Positions 1-8,872 of a stretch of DNA of 64,000 bases are shown here, in pieces. Position 1 is the stretch's first letter. Each line of letters starts with the position of its first letter. The stretch comes from Epulopiscium sp. Nele67-Bin005 (GTDB lineage: Bacteria; Bacillota; Clostridia; Lachnospirales; Cellulosilyticaceae). The notes below the pieces were generated by a model. That model made no database searches. It saw only the letters and a list, made by a program, of their open reading frames with translations, and was not told the DNA's origin. The translations under genes and the position numbers were made by a program. The stretch is from assembly GCA_002007365.1 (NCBI GenBank), contig LNZR01000080.1, forward strand, positions 1-64,000, written 5' to 3'.

Positions 1-1
1 T

Positions 2-754
<753 letters not shown>

Positions 755-765
755 GGAGGAAATCC

Positions 766-2316
766 ATGCATAACCAAGATGAAATAATTGTAGTTCTTGA
801 TTTTGGAGGGCAGTACAATCAATTAATTGCAAGACGTGTACGAGAAAATAACGTTTATTGTGAGGTTCACCCTTATGATATTAGTATGGAAAAATTAAAA
901 CAATTAGCACCTAAAGGGATTATTTTTACAGGTGGGCCAAACAGTGTTTACGCTGAAGATTCGCCAATTTGTAGCAAAGAAGTTTTTGAACTGGGAATTC
1001 CTATTTTAGGGATTTGTTATGGTGCTCAACTTATGGCTCATATGTTAGGTGGGACGGTTTCGACTGCGCCAGTTAGTGAATATGGTAAGACGGAAGTTGA
1101 AGTTAATACATCTGTTCAACTTTTTGAAGGGGTAAATAAATCTACAATTTGTTGGATGAGTCACACAGATTATATTGAAAAGTTGCCAACAAATTTTGAG
1201 GCTATTTCAAATACTCCAGTTTGTCCAGTTGCAGGAATGCAAAATACAAATGAAAATTTATATGCTGTACAGTTTCACCCAGAAGTAATGCATACTGAAG
1301 AAGGTCACACAATGCTTTCTAATTTTGTTAAGAAAATTTGTGGTTGCCAAGGTCATTGGAAAATGGACGCATTTGTTGAAACTAGCATTGCAAATCTAAA
1401 GACCAAAATTGGAGATGGAAAAGTATTATGTGCTTTATCAGGTGGAGTTGATTCATCGGTTGCAGCTGTTATGTTATCAAAAGCAATCGGAAAGCAATTA
1501 ACTTGTGTATTTGTTGACCATGGTTTACTTAGAAAAGATGAAGGTGATGAAGTAGAGGCGATTTTTTCAGGGGAAAATAGCAAATATGAGTTGAACTTTA
1601 TTAGAGTTGATGCAAGTGAGCGTTTCTTTGAAAAATTAAAAGGTGTAACTGAACCAGAAGCTAAACGTAAAATTATTGGTGAAGAATTTATAAGAGTTTT
1701 TGAAGAAGAAGCTAAAAAAATTGGAACAGTAGATTATTTAGTTCAAGGTACAATTTATCCTGATGTAATTGAAAGTGGACATGGAAAATCTGCTGTAATT
1801 AAGTCTCATCACAATGTAGGGGGACTGCCTGATTATGTGGACTTTAAAGAAATTATTGAGCCACTTAGATTGTTATTTAAAGATGAGGTTAGAAAAGCAG
1901 GTTTAGAACTTGGATTGCCAGAGTATTTAGTGTTTAGACAACCATTCCCAGGGCCTGGGCTTGGAATTAGAATTATCGGTGAAGTAACTCCAGATAAGGT
2001 AAAAATTGTTCAGGAGGCAGACCATATCTACCGTGAAGAGATTGTAAAAGCTGGTGTAGATAAAGATATCAATCAATATTTTGCAGGTCTTACAAATATG
2101 CGTTCGGTAGGAGTTATGGGTGATGAGCGAACTTATGATTATGCAATTGCCTTACGTGCTGTAACTACTAGTGATTTTATGACAGCTGAAAGTGCAGAAC
2201 TCCCTTGGGAAGTGCTTGGAAAAGTAACGACTAGAATTATTAATGAAGTAAAAGGTGTTAACCGTGTACTTTATGATTGCACAGGAAAGCCACCAGCAAC
2301 TATAGAATTTGAATAG
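766..2316 (+). CDS. guaA: GMP synthase (glutamine-hydrolysing)
   Basis: Converts XMP, glutamine and ATP to GMP in the cytosol. The 516-residue length is normal for the two-domain enzyme. The N-terminal class I glutamine amidotransferase has nucleophile Cys84 in GICYGAQ and the His171/Glu173 pair in FHPEV. The ATP-pyrophosphatase domain has the P-loop SGGVDSS at residues 225-231. The C-terminal dimerisation domain ends in KPPATIEFE, as the family does. The start is fixed by the Shine-Dalgarno AAGGAGG directly after the guaB stop. It is followed by a strong terminator, so guaB-guaA ends here. Confidence 0.98.
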   Translation: MHNQDEIIVVLDFGGQYNQLIARRVRENNVYCEVHPYDISMEKLKQLAPKGIIFTGGPNSVYAEDSPICSKEVFELGIPILGICYGAQLMAHMLGGTVSTAPVSEYGKTEVEVNTSVQLFEGVNKSTICWMSHTDYIEKLPTNFEAISNTPVCPVAGMQNTNENLYAVQFHPEVMHTEEGHTMLSNFVKKICGCQGHWKMDAFVETSIANLKTKIGDGKVLCALSGGVDSSVAAVMLSKAIGKQLTCVFVDHGLLRKDEGDEVEAIFSGENSKYELNFIRVDASERFFEKLKGVTEPEAKRKIIGEEFIRVFEEEAKKIGTVDYLVQGTIYPDVIESGHGKSAVIKSHHNVGGLPDYVDFKEIIEPLRLLFKDEVRKAGLELGLPEYLVFRQPFPGPGLGIRIIGEVTPDKVKIVQEADHIYREEIVKAGVDKDINQYFAGLTNMRSVGVMGDERTYDYAIALRAVTTSDFMTAESAELPWEVLGKVTTRIINEVKGVNRVLYDCTGKPPATIEFE

Positions 2317-2325
2317 TGAAAAATG

Positions 2326-2367
2326 CCTTGAAACCCTTATATATTAGGGAATTTCAAGGTCTTTTTT
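2326..2367 (+). terminator. Intrinsic terminator of guaBA
   Basis: The inverted repeat CCTTGAAA...TTTCAAGG encloses an inner CCCTTA/TAGGG-type stem. It is followed immediately by a T-rich run (TCTTTTTT). It lies just after the guaA stop. Confidence 0.9.
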
Positions 2368-2378
2368 GTGTAAAGAAT

Positions 2379-2825
2379 ATGCTAGGAGGCTTTCCCTAAC
2401 GGGCATTTTCTTTAGCAAGGAATAGACAAGGTTTTGAAGATGAAAAAGGAATAGGAACATTATTTTTTGAGTTAGAGAGAATATTTAAGAAGAAGAAACT
2501 CAAAATTATTTTCCTAGAAAACGTAAAAAAATTAGTAGGACATGATAATAGAAATACTTTTAGAATTATCTTAGAAAAGTTAGATGAAGCAGGATACTAT
2601 GTAAAGTATCAGGTATTAAATACCATGGATTATGGAGATATACCACAAAAAAGAGAGTGTATATATATTATTGGATTTAGAAGTAAATCTTTATACCAAA
2701 AGTTTGAATTTCCAAGACCAATACAATTTAGAACACCATTATCTAGTGTTATAAATTATCATGATAAAGTTGAAGATAAATATTACTATACTTCATCTTG
2801 TAGTTTTTATGAGAAATTAGTGTAA
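2379..2825 (+). pseudogene. C5-cytosine DNA methyltransferase remnant
   Basis: Reading one frame from 2379 gives a recognisable piece of an m5C methyltransferase: GGFP, a TAA stop at 2397-2399, then RAFSLARNRQGFEDEKGIGT. Further on come FLENVKKLVGHD (motif VI) and DYGDIPQKRECIYIIGF (motif VIII). In intact enzymes the first segment is motif IV, G-G-F-P-C-Q-x-F-S, with the catalytic Cys; here the stop sits exactly at the Cys codon and the Gln is Arg. The AdoMet-binding N-terminus (motif I) is absent, and the frame ends soon after VEDKYYYTSS, in what would be the target-recognition region. It is a dead, doubly truncated gene. No restriction endonuclease partner is recognisable nearby. Confidence 0.85.
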
Positions 2826-2864
2826 GGGGTGTTAGAATAAATTTTGGGGAAGGAGTTATAAGTT

Positions 2865-3164
2865 ATGCAAATAGAGCATTATTTGGGAAAGCTTACAACT
2901 AACGAAGTTGAAGAGATAGAAAAAATTTTGGATATAGTTAATGAGATTGGAGAAAATCGTTTTGAAATAAGTTTGGAAAATGAGTATCCTTCTTTGCTAA
3001 TTGGAGTAAAAGATTTTGGAAGAATTGCAACTTTGGTATATTGTCCTGAGCGAGGTCAAATGTTTGCTATTCCTGATACTCAAGGAAATAGATACCACTC
3101 AAATATAACAGAAATTAAAAGAGTAGTTCAAATATTTTTGAGAAATAAAGGACAATTTATATAA
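2865..3164 (+). CDS. Small protein of unknown function
   Basis: A 99-residue ORF with a good Shine-Dalgarno (GAAGGAG) ahead of ATG. It is predicted soluble, with an N-terminal acidic helix (NEVEEIEKILDIVNEI) followed by alternating strands (FEISLENEYPSLLIGV, IATLVYCPERGQMFAIP) and a basic C-terminal helix. The strand pattern and size are reminiscent of small immunity-type proteins, but I do not recognise a family. It follows the methyltransferase remnant. Its stop TAA at 3162-3164 is followed in the same frame by 56 more sense codons, so this may be the front part of a longer interrupted gene. Confidence 0.6.
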   Translation: MQIEHYLGKLTTNEVEEIEKILDIVNEIGENRFEISLENEYPSLLIGVKDFGRIATLVYCPERGQMFAIPDTQGNRYHSNITEIKRVVQIFLRNKGQFI

Positions 3165-3335
3165 AAAATATTTGTTTTTGGTAAAAAAGGAAATACTTGG
3201 AGTGATATTAATAAGGAAAGAACTCCTATTATAAACTTTAAACTTGATAAAATTAGTGAGAAGACGGAACTGTATTTATACTTATGTAGAAAATTTGAGG
3301 AAAGTAAATATATAATAAATATTCATGCTCTGTGA
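3165..3335 (+). pseudogene. In-frame continuation after the stop of the 99-residue ORF
   Basis: Directly after the stop at 3162-3164 the same frame stays open for 56 codons, beginning KIFVFGKKGNTWSDIN and ending YIINIHAL with TGA at 3333. The composition looks protein-like rather than random. There is no start codon or ribosome binding site for it. Either the upstream ORF once continued through here and acquired a nonsense codon, or this is the tail of a different decayed gene. The family is not recognised. Confidence 0.45.
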
Positions 3336-3359
3336 TTAAAAATTATAGAGTGTTTTTTT
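3328..3359 (+). terminator. Intrinsic terminator
   Basis: The stem CTCTGTGAT/ATTATAGAG (nine pairs, two of them G-U) is followed by TGTTTTTTT. It overlaps the end of the decayed 3165-3335 frame, supporting that frame as a former gene end. Confidence 0.6.
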
Positions 3360-3360
3360 A

Positions 3361-3706
3361 TGCAAATTTTTACAAAACGAATTAAACTAAATATTTTTGA
3401 AATGAAAAATAAGGAGCAGAAAAAATAAAAAAATTTAGTATGAGGTGATTAAAAGGAAAAAAGAATGGCTATACTCTTAAAAAAAGTTGGAAAAGGAGAT
3501 AAAAATATTTTTGCAAAAGTGATTATGCGTATGGGAATTTGGCTATAATCTAGGCAAAGTGAGAGAGAGGAAAATTTTAAAAAGTGATTAGGAAGTTGAT
3601 TAAAGTAAGAAAAAATTGGTAATACTCTTAGATGAAAAAATTAAAACCTTGAAATTTATGTTCAAAAATAATAAACTATAAAAAATACCAAAACAAAGGA
3701 GAAAAA
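3361..3706. other. Gene-poor spacer upstream of scpA
   Basis: About 350 bases without a supportable gene. The strand is purine-rich with many A-runs. An isolated TATAAT occurs at 3544-3549 without a convincing -35 partner. Two similar short segments containing ATACTCTTA (near 3470 and 3623) suggest decayed or duplicated sequence. The Shine-Dalgarno of scpA (AAAGGAG) is at its right end. Confidence 0.5.
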
Positions 3707-4453
3707 ATGTCTGTTACGTTTAAGCTAGAGGATTTTGAGGGGCCATTAGATTTATTATTACATTTATTAAGCAAAAACAAGATGAACATTTATGATATAG
3801 AAATTTTTTTGATAACTAAGCAGTATATGCAATATTTAGATGAGGCGAAGGAGTTAGAACTTGAGTCGATGAGTGAGTTTATCGTTATGGCATCAACGTT
3901 GCTTCTTATTAAATCAAAAATGCTTTTGCCAAAGCCAAAAAAAGAAAATGTTGAGGAGGAAGACCCTAGGGAGGAGCTTGTGCGAAAGCTTTTGGAGTAT
4001 AAAAAAATAAAATATATTGCTCAGGAATTAGATGAGCGTCAGGAGGAAAATTTAGGGTATTGTTTTAGGAATACTGAAATTATTAATATGATAGATGTTT
4101 CACCTCTAACTAGTGAGGAAATTCTTAAAGATACTACATTGGATTTGCTTTATGAGGCGTATGAAACATTGTTGCATCTTAAAAAAATTAATATGGATAC
4201 TAAAGAGCAAGAAATTTCACAGGAAATTCTCAAAAAAGATAGTTATACTATTAAGGAAAAAAGTACATATATTTTAAATGTTCTACAGCGTCAAGGCGAA
4301 GTAACTTTTTTTAATTTATGTAGACCAGAAATGCCTAAAATGGAGTTGATTGTAACGTTTATGAGTTTGCTTGAGTTAGTTCATAAAAATAGAGTTTTGT
4401 TAAAGCAAGAAAATTATACTAAAGATATTATTATTACAGGGGTGAAAGAATGA
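3707..4453 (+). CDS. scpA: Segregation and condensation protein A
   Basis: Kleisin subunit of the bacterial SMC condensin, bridging SMC heads during chromosome segregation. The 248-residue length is typical. The N-terminal signature FKLEDFEGPLDLLLHLL with the downstream KNKMNIYDI is diagnostic. The central acidic linker (KKENVEEEDPREELV) and the C-terminal winged-helix region (EVTFFNLCRPEMPKMELIVTFMSLLEL) follow. Start ATG has AAAGGAG upstream. The last codons overlap scpB by four bases (ATGA), indicating translational coupling. Confidence 0.95.
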   Translation: MSVTFKLEDFEGPLDLLLHLLSKNKMNIYDIEIFLITKQYMQYLDEAKELELESMSEFIVMASTLLLIKSKMLLPKPKKENVEEEDPREELVRKLLEYKKIKYIAQELDERQEENLGYCFRNTEIINMIDVSPLTSEEILKDTTLDLLYEAYETLLHLKKINMDTKEQEISQEILKKDSYTIKEKSTYILNVLQRQGEVTFFNLCRPEMPKMELIVTFMSLLELVHKNRVLLKQENYTKDIIITGVKE

Positions 4454-5031
4454 TGAAACGAACAATGTTAGAGAGCCAATTAGAGTCAATTCTCTTTTTT
4501 GCAGGAGATGTTGTTGCTATAGATAGGTTGTGTAATGTGTGTGAGGTTGCTGAAATTGAGGTTCATAAAGCGGTTATGCAACTTAATGAAGGTTATGAAA
4601 AAATGAATAGTGGGTTAAATATTTTGGAAATACAGACAGGTTATCAAATGTGTACTATTCCACAAAATATAAATGTTATACAGAGGTATAAACAAAAACC
4701 TCCTAAGAAGTTATTAACACAAGCACTTCTTGAAACTTTGGCAGTAATTGCATATGCTCAACCTATTACTAAAGTTCAAATTGAGGATATTAGAGGGGTT
4801 AGAGCTGAGCATACTTTGGCAAAATTAACCGAGTATAACTTAATAGAAGAAGTTGGAAGAATGAATGTTGTGGGGAAACCGATTTTATTTGGGACTACTT
4901 CTGAATTTCTTAGGCATTTTGGATTTTCAAGCGTTGCAGACATTCCGACAGTAAAAGAAGCAGTGCTTGAGGTGTTTAAAAAAGAGGTTCAACAAGAAAT
5001 AAACTTTGTTGATGAGATAAAAGAGGTATAA
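4450..5031 (+). CDS. scpB: Segregation and condensation protein B
   Basis: Winged-helix partner of ScpA in the SMC complex. The 193-residue protein begins LESQLESILFFAGDVV and contains the conserved core LLTQALLETLAVIAYAQPITKVQIEDIRGV and GRMNVVGKPILFGTTSEFLRHFG; these are the hallmark tandem winged-helix segments. Two adjacent ATG codons (4450 and 4453) could each serve as start; the first overlaps the scpA stop. Confidence 0.95.
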   Translation: MMKRTMLESQLESILFFAGDVVAIDRLCNVCEVAEIEVHKAVMQLNEGYEKMNSGLNILEIQTGYQMCTIPQNINVIQRYKQKPPKKLLTQALLETLAVIAYAQPITKVQIEDIRGVRAEHTLAKLTEYNLIEEVGRMNVVGKPILFGTTSEFLRHFGFSSVADIPTVKEAVLEVFKKEVQQEINFVDEIKEV

Positions 5032-5085
5032 AACCTTTATAATGAGGGAAGCTAAAAATAGGACATTATAAGAAGGAGCTTAATT

Positions 5086-6222
5086 ATGAAATGTAAACAA
5101 GGACTTTTCCTATTAACATTAGTAATAGGAGCAACACCTATTTTTGCTGACTCGTCAGTAGGCACTTTGGGTGCTAAAGGGGCAATTTTAGTTGAACCTG
5201 AAAGTAAGAGAATTTTGTATAGTGTACATGGGGAAGAACCTTTGCCTATGGCTAGTACAACAAAAATTATGACTTGTATTTTGGTGCTTGAAAAAGGAAA
5301 TTTAGATGACATTGTAACTGTGTCAAAACAAGCTTCTCAAGCACCACCAGTAAAGTTAAAGTTGAAAGCAGGTGAGAAACAAAAGCTAGGAGATTTATTG
5401 TATTCGTTAATGTTGGAATCTCATAACGATACTTCTGTGGCGATTGCAGAACATGTTGGAGGAAGTGTTGAGGAATTTTGTAATATGATGACTGAGATGG
5501 CTCACTCTATCGGTGCTACTCAAAGTTCTTTTAAAACTCCAAATGGATTAGATGCCGAAGGACATTATGCTAGTCCATATGATCTTGCGATTATAGCAGG
5601 GTATGCTCTTGAAAATCCAAAATTTGTAGAAATAATAAATACACCAAATAAAACTATTCCAAGTGAAGCTTTGGAGGGTAGTTATCGACATGACTTGCAA
5701 AATAAAAACAGATTTTTATCTATGGTTTCAGGAGCAAATGGCGTAAAAACAGGCTATACATCAAAGGCTGGACATTGTTTTGTAGGTGCTGCAAAGCGTG
5801 ATGATATGCAACTTATCGGGGTGGCTCTTGGCAATTTTGGGAATAGTGGAAAAAGTCGAAAGTACACAGATGTGCAAAAAATGATAGAATATGGCTTTAA
5901 AAATTTCAAGCCTTATGTTATTATAGATAACAATCAGATACTTGATACGATAGCAGTTACGTATGGAAAATCGAAAGATGTTAAATTAGTAGCTCAAGAA
6001 CAACTAAAAATTCCTCTTACAAAGGAAGAAGTAGAAAAAGTTAAGCTTAGTATTACAAAGCCTGATGCAATGGAAGCACCTATTAAAAAAGACCAAGAAA
6101 TTGGACGTGTGGATATTGTTTTAGATGGATTAGTTTTAGGAACAACACCTCTTTATGCTGAAAGTGACGTAGCAAAAATGACATTATTAGAGCGCTTTAA
6201 AGAATATATGCAAACGCTATAA
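5086..6222 (+). CDS. dacF: Serine-type D-Ala-D-Ala carboxypeptidase (DacF-like)
   Basis: Low-molecular-weight penicillin-binding protein of the S11 family, trimming the terminal D-Ala from peptidoglycan stem peptides outside the membrane. A signal peptide covers about residues 1-21 (ends IFADS). The three catalytic motifs are present: Ser57-Thr-Thr-Lys60, Ser112-His-Asn114, and Lys221-Thr-Gly223. A C-terminal domain of about 100 residues (VKLVAQEQLKIPL...) precedes a short amphipathic tail (MTLLERFKEYMQTL) that probably anchors it. At 378 residues it fits DacF/DacB-type enzymes. It follows scpAB and has its own AGAAGGAG ribosome binding site. The symbol is by similarity; the exact paralogue is uncertain. 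Confidence 0.9.
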   Translation: MKCKQGLFLLTLVIGATPIFADSSVGTLGAKGAILVEPESKRILYSVHGEEPLPMASTTKIMTCILVLEKGNLDDIVTVSKQASQAPPVKLKLKAGEKQKLGDLLYSLMLESHNDTSVAIAEHVGGSVEEFCNMMTEMAHSIGATQSSFKTPNGLDAEGHYASPYDLAIIAGYALENPKFVEIINTPNKTIPSEALEGSYRHDLQNKNRFLSMVSGANGVKTGYTSKAGHCFVGAAKRDDMQLIGVALGNFGNSGKSRKYTDVQKMIEYGFKNFKPYVIIDNNQILDTIAVTYGKSKDVKLVAQEQLKIPLTKEEVEKVKLSITKPDAMEAPIKKDQEIGRVDIVLDGLVLGTTPLYAESDVAKMTLLERFKEYMQTL

Positions 6223-6253
6223 CAGTGGGGAGGGTACGGAAAGGATTACAAAA

Positions 6254-6961
6254 ATGCGACTACAAAAGTATTTAGCTGACGCTGGAATTGGGTCAAGAAG
6301 AAAATGTGAGGAATATATATTAGAGGGAAAAGTTACAATTAATGGACAAATGGCAACTTTGGGATTAAAAGTGGATATAGGTGACAAAATAACTTTTGAG
6401 GGGAAGCCTGTCGGTTCTCAAGAAAAAAAAGTATATTATATGCTAAATAAGCCCCCTGGTTACATTACTTCTGTTTCAGATGAAAGGGACAGAAAGACGG
6501 TTCTTGAGTTGTTGCCTGATGTTAAAGAGAGAATTTTTCCTGTAGGAAGGCTGGATTATCAGACTTCTGGATTATTATTGCTTACAAATGATGGAGATTT
6601 TGCGTATGCTCTTACTCACCCAAAACATAAAGTGGCTAAAACTTATGTTGCAATTGTAAAAGGAAAAGTAACTCAACACGTTATAGATAGGTTGCAAAGT
6701 GGTATTAAGATAGAAGATTATACTACGGCCCCTGCAAAAGTATCTTTAATTGAACAAGGGGATAAAAAAAGCAAGCTTCAAATAATAATTTCTGAAGGCA
6801 AAAATAGGCAGGTTAGAAAGATGTGTTCAGCTGTTGGACATGATGTTGTGTCGTTGGAGCGTATTGCTGTTGGAAAAGTAAATACAAAAGGGATATCACG
6901 AGGGCAGTTTAGACAGCTAACTAAAAAAGAAGTTGAGTATTTTAAGGGGTTTGGAGTATAA
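6254..6961 (+). CDS. rluB: Pseudouridine synthase, RluB/RsuA family
   Basis: Isomerises uridine to pseudouridine in rRNA (23S for RluB). The N-terminal S4 RNA-binding domain is seen in MRLQKYLADAGIGSRRKCEEYI. The catalytic domain has GRLDYQTSGLLLLTNDG with active-site Asp101, then LTHPKHKVAKTYVA and EGKNRQVRKMCSAVGHDV. The 235-residue length is normal. The gene ends directly before the next ATG, with zero spacing, so the next gene is likely translated by coupling. Confidence 0.93.
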   Translation: MRLQKYLADAGIGSRRKCEEYILEGKVTINGQMATLGLKVDIGDKITFEGKPVGSQEKKVYYMLNKPPGYITSVSDERDRKTVLELLPDVKERIFPVGRLDYQTSGLLLLTNDGDFAYALTHPKHKVAKTYVAIVKGKVTQHVIDRLQSGIKIEDYTTAPAKVSLIEQGDKKSKLQIIISEGKNRQVRKMCSAVGHDVVSLERIAVGKVNTKGISRGQFRQLTKKEVEYFKGFGV

Positions 6962-7606
6962 ATGTGGACAAGAGATATAACTCAAAATGCTCATCAATTT
7001 ATTTTATCTCATATTAGTAATTGTGAGGAAAATAGTCTAAATGTACTTGATGCAACAATGGGCAATGGGAATGACACATTATTTTTAGCAAGTCTTGCTC
7101 AAGCTAGAGAGGTTTGGGCATTTGATGTACAGCGATTGGCAATTAAAAATACAAAAGAAAATTTAGAGAATAAGTTAAATATATTATCAGATAGTTCAAA
7201 TAAATACCATAATACAAATATAGAAAATATTAACGAAGTAAGTATAAAAACATCAAATAATACTAAAATTAATCTTATTTGCCAATCACACTTAGCCTTT
7301 ACAGATTTTATTACTGATAAATTAGATATAATAATGTTTAATTTGGGGTATCTCCCAACTAGTGATAAAAAAATTTCTACAGAGGCTGAGATTACTGTAA
7401 AAACTATCGAAAAATGTTTGAAACAACTAAATTCGATGGGTATAATGACTATAATTACTTATATTGGTCATGATAATGGTATGGAATATAGTATTATTAA
7501 ACAATATTTAGGTAATATAGCATATAAAGATTATAAAGTTTTACGTATTACAATAGATAACGCAAGTGAAAATTGTCCACAATTATTTGTTGTAATAAAG
7601 GAGTAA
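6962..7606 (+). CDS. mnmM: Class I SAM methyltransferase, MnmM (YtqB)-like
   Basis: Resembles YtqB/MnmM, known to methylate the wobble 5-aminomethyl-2-thiouridine of tRNA. The AdoMet-binding motif VLDATMGNGNDTLFLA is at residues 28-43 and the family signature FNLGYLP at 126-132. The usual protein is about 190 residues; this one has 214 because of a low-complexity Asn/Ser/Lys-rich stretch at about 71-101, between the AdoMet site and the FNLGYLP strand. The start ATG abuts the rluB stop codon and has no strong separate Shine-Dalgarno. The family call is good; the exact substrate here is inferred. Confidence 0.8.
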   Translation: MWTRDITQNAHQFILSHISNCEENSLNVLDATMGNGNDTLFLASLAQAREVWAFDVQRLAIKNTKENLENKLNILSDSSNKYHNTNIENINEVSIKTSNNTKINLICQSHLAFTDFITDKLDIIMFNLGYLPTSDKKISTEAEITVKTIEKCLKQLNSMGIMTIITYIGHDNGMEYSIIKQYLGNIAYKDYKVLRITIDNASENCPQLFVVIKE

Positions 7607-7741
7607 GAGGGAAAAAGCACCAAAATAATACACACAAAAAATATTTTAGAATAAAAAAGCAACTCTTTTAAATAAATAGACTATATTTTTTGTTGCAAAG
7701 TGTGTATAATGAAAAAAGAATGTATTAAAGGAGGAGTTATA

Positions 7742-8812
7742 ATGGAAGATAACTTAACAATGTATGACTTAATGGCTGATGTCGAAAAGTCAATGGCAAA
7801 AATCCATAAAAACGAAATTAAACAAGCAGAAGTAATTGAGGTAACAGAAAATGAAATTACGGTAGATATTGGTTACCGTGCAGATGCAATCATTCCTTGG
7901 AAGGAGTATAGCTCTGAGCCTGTTGTTGATAAATCTGAAGTTAAAGTTGGTGATACCTTTAAAGTTGCCATCATGAGAATAGATGATGGTGAAGGGAATG
8001 TATTGGTTTCAAAACGCCGTGCTGAATCAGAACGTGCGATGGGTGAAATCGAAACTTTATATAAAGATCAAGCTATTGTTGATGTAAAAATTAAAGAAGC
8101 TACAAAAGGTGGGTTAATCACATTTGTAAAAGGAGTACGTGCCTTTATTCCAGGTTCACAAATTACAGATACATACGTAGAAGATTTAAATAGCTACGTA
8201 GGACAAACTTTACCTGTACAAATTATTCAATTTGAACCAAAAAACAGAAGACTTGTGTTGTCTGGAAAGACTTTAGCTAGACAACAAAAAAGTCAAAAGC
8301 GTGCTGAGCGTCTTTCTCAACTTGTAGTTGGAGAAGTTTACACTGGAACTATTACAAAACTTATGCCATACGGAGCTTTTGTAAGCTTAGATGGTGTTGA
8401 GGGACTTGTTCACAATACTGATTTATCATGGGTTAGAATTAAACACCCATCTGATGTTGTTAAAGAAGGTGAAGCGGTTAAAGTTAAAGTTTTAAGTGTA
8501 GATAACGAAAAAGGCCGAGTTGCATTAAGTGTTAAAGATATGCTAGAAGATCCATGGCAAGCAGCAATGGGTAATTTAGAAGAAGGACAAACGGTTTCAG
8601 GATCAGTTGTTAAATTTATGAGTTTTGGAGCTTTTGTTAAAATTAGTGAAGGTGTTGAAGGATTAGTTCATATCTCACAAATTTGTGACAAGCGTATTAC
8701 AAAGCCAGAAGAAGCATTAGAGATTGGTCAAGAAGTTAACGTAAAAATTACTAAGATTGACCGTCAAGAAAAGAAAATTGCATTAAGTATTTTGGCAGCC
8801 CAAACTGTCTAA
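7742..8812 (+). CDS. rpsA: S1 RNA-binding domain protein (ribosomal S1-like, RpsA)
   Basis: A four-S1-domain protein of 356 residues related to ribosomal protein S1, which helps position mRNA on the 30S subunit. Domain starts are near residues 22 (AEVIEVTENEITVDIGY), 105 (VDVKIKEATKGGLITFV), 190 (YTGTITKLMPYGAFVSL) and 275 (VSGSVVKFMSFGAFVKI). Domains 3 and 4 are the most canonical, with GLVH motifs. Start 7742 is chosen because AAAGGAGG lies seven bases upstream; a longer frame back to 7700 would run through a TATAAT (7705-7710) that is probably the -10 box. In many Clostridia this gene is fused to ispH; here it stands alone. A strong terminator follows. Confidence 0.9.
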   Translation: MEDNLTMYDLMADVEKSMAKIHKNEIKQAEVIEVTENEITVDIGYRADAIIPWKEYSSEPVVDKSEVKVGDTFKVAIMRIDDGEGNVLVSKRRAESERAMGEIETLYKDQAIVDVKIKEATKGGLITFVKGVRAFIPGSQITDTYVEDLNSYVGQTLPVQIIQFEPKNRRLVLSGKTLARQQKSQKRAERLSQLVVGEVYTGTITKLMPYGAFVSLDGVEGLVHNTDLSWVRIKHPSDVVKEGEAVKVKVLSVDNEKGRVALSVKDMLEDPWQAAMGNLEEGQTVSGSVVKFMSFGAFVKISEGVEGLVHISQICDKRITKPEEALEIGQEVNVKITKIDRQEKKIALSILAAQTV

Positions 8813-8821
8813 CACATTTTT

Positions 8822-8855
8822 AAAAGAGCTGTTTAATGCAGCTCTTTTATTTTTA
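8822..8855 (+). terminator. Intrinsic terminator of rpsA
   Basis: The perfect ten-base stem AAAAGAGCTG/CAGCTCTTTT has a TTTAATG loop and is followed by ATTTTTA. Confidence 0.93.
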
Positions 8856-8872
8856 ATGTAAAGGGTGATAGT

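Noticed and set aside
3465-3548. 27-codon ORF starting MAILLKKVGKG
   Set aside because: Ribosome binding site is weak and distant, the product is very short and basic, and nothing around it supports a gene.
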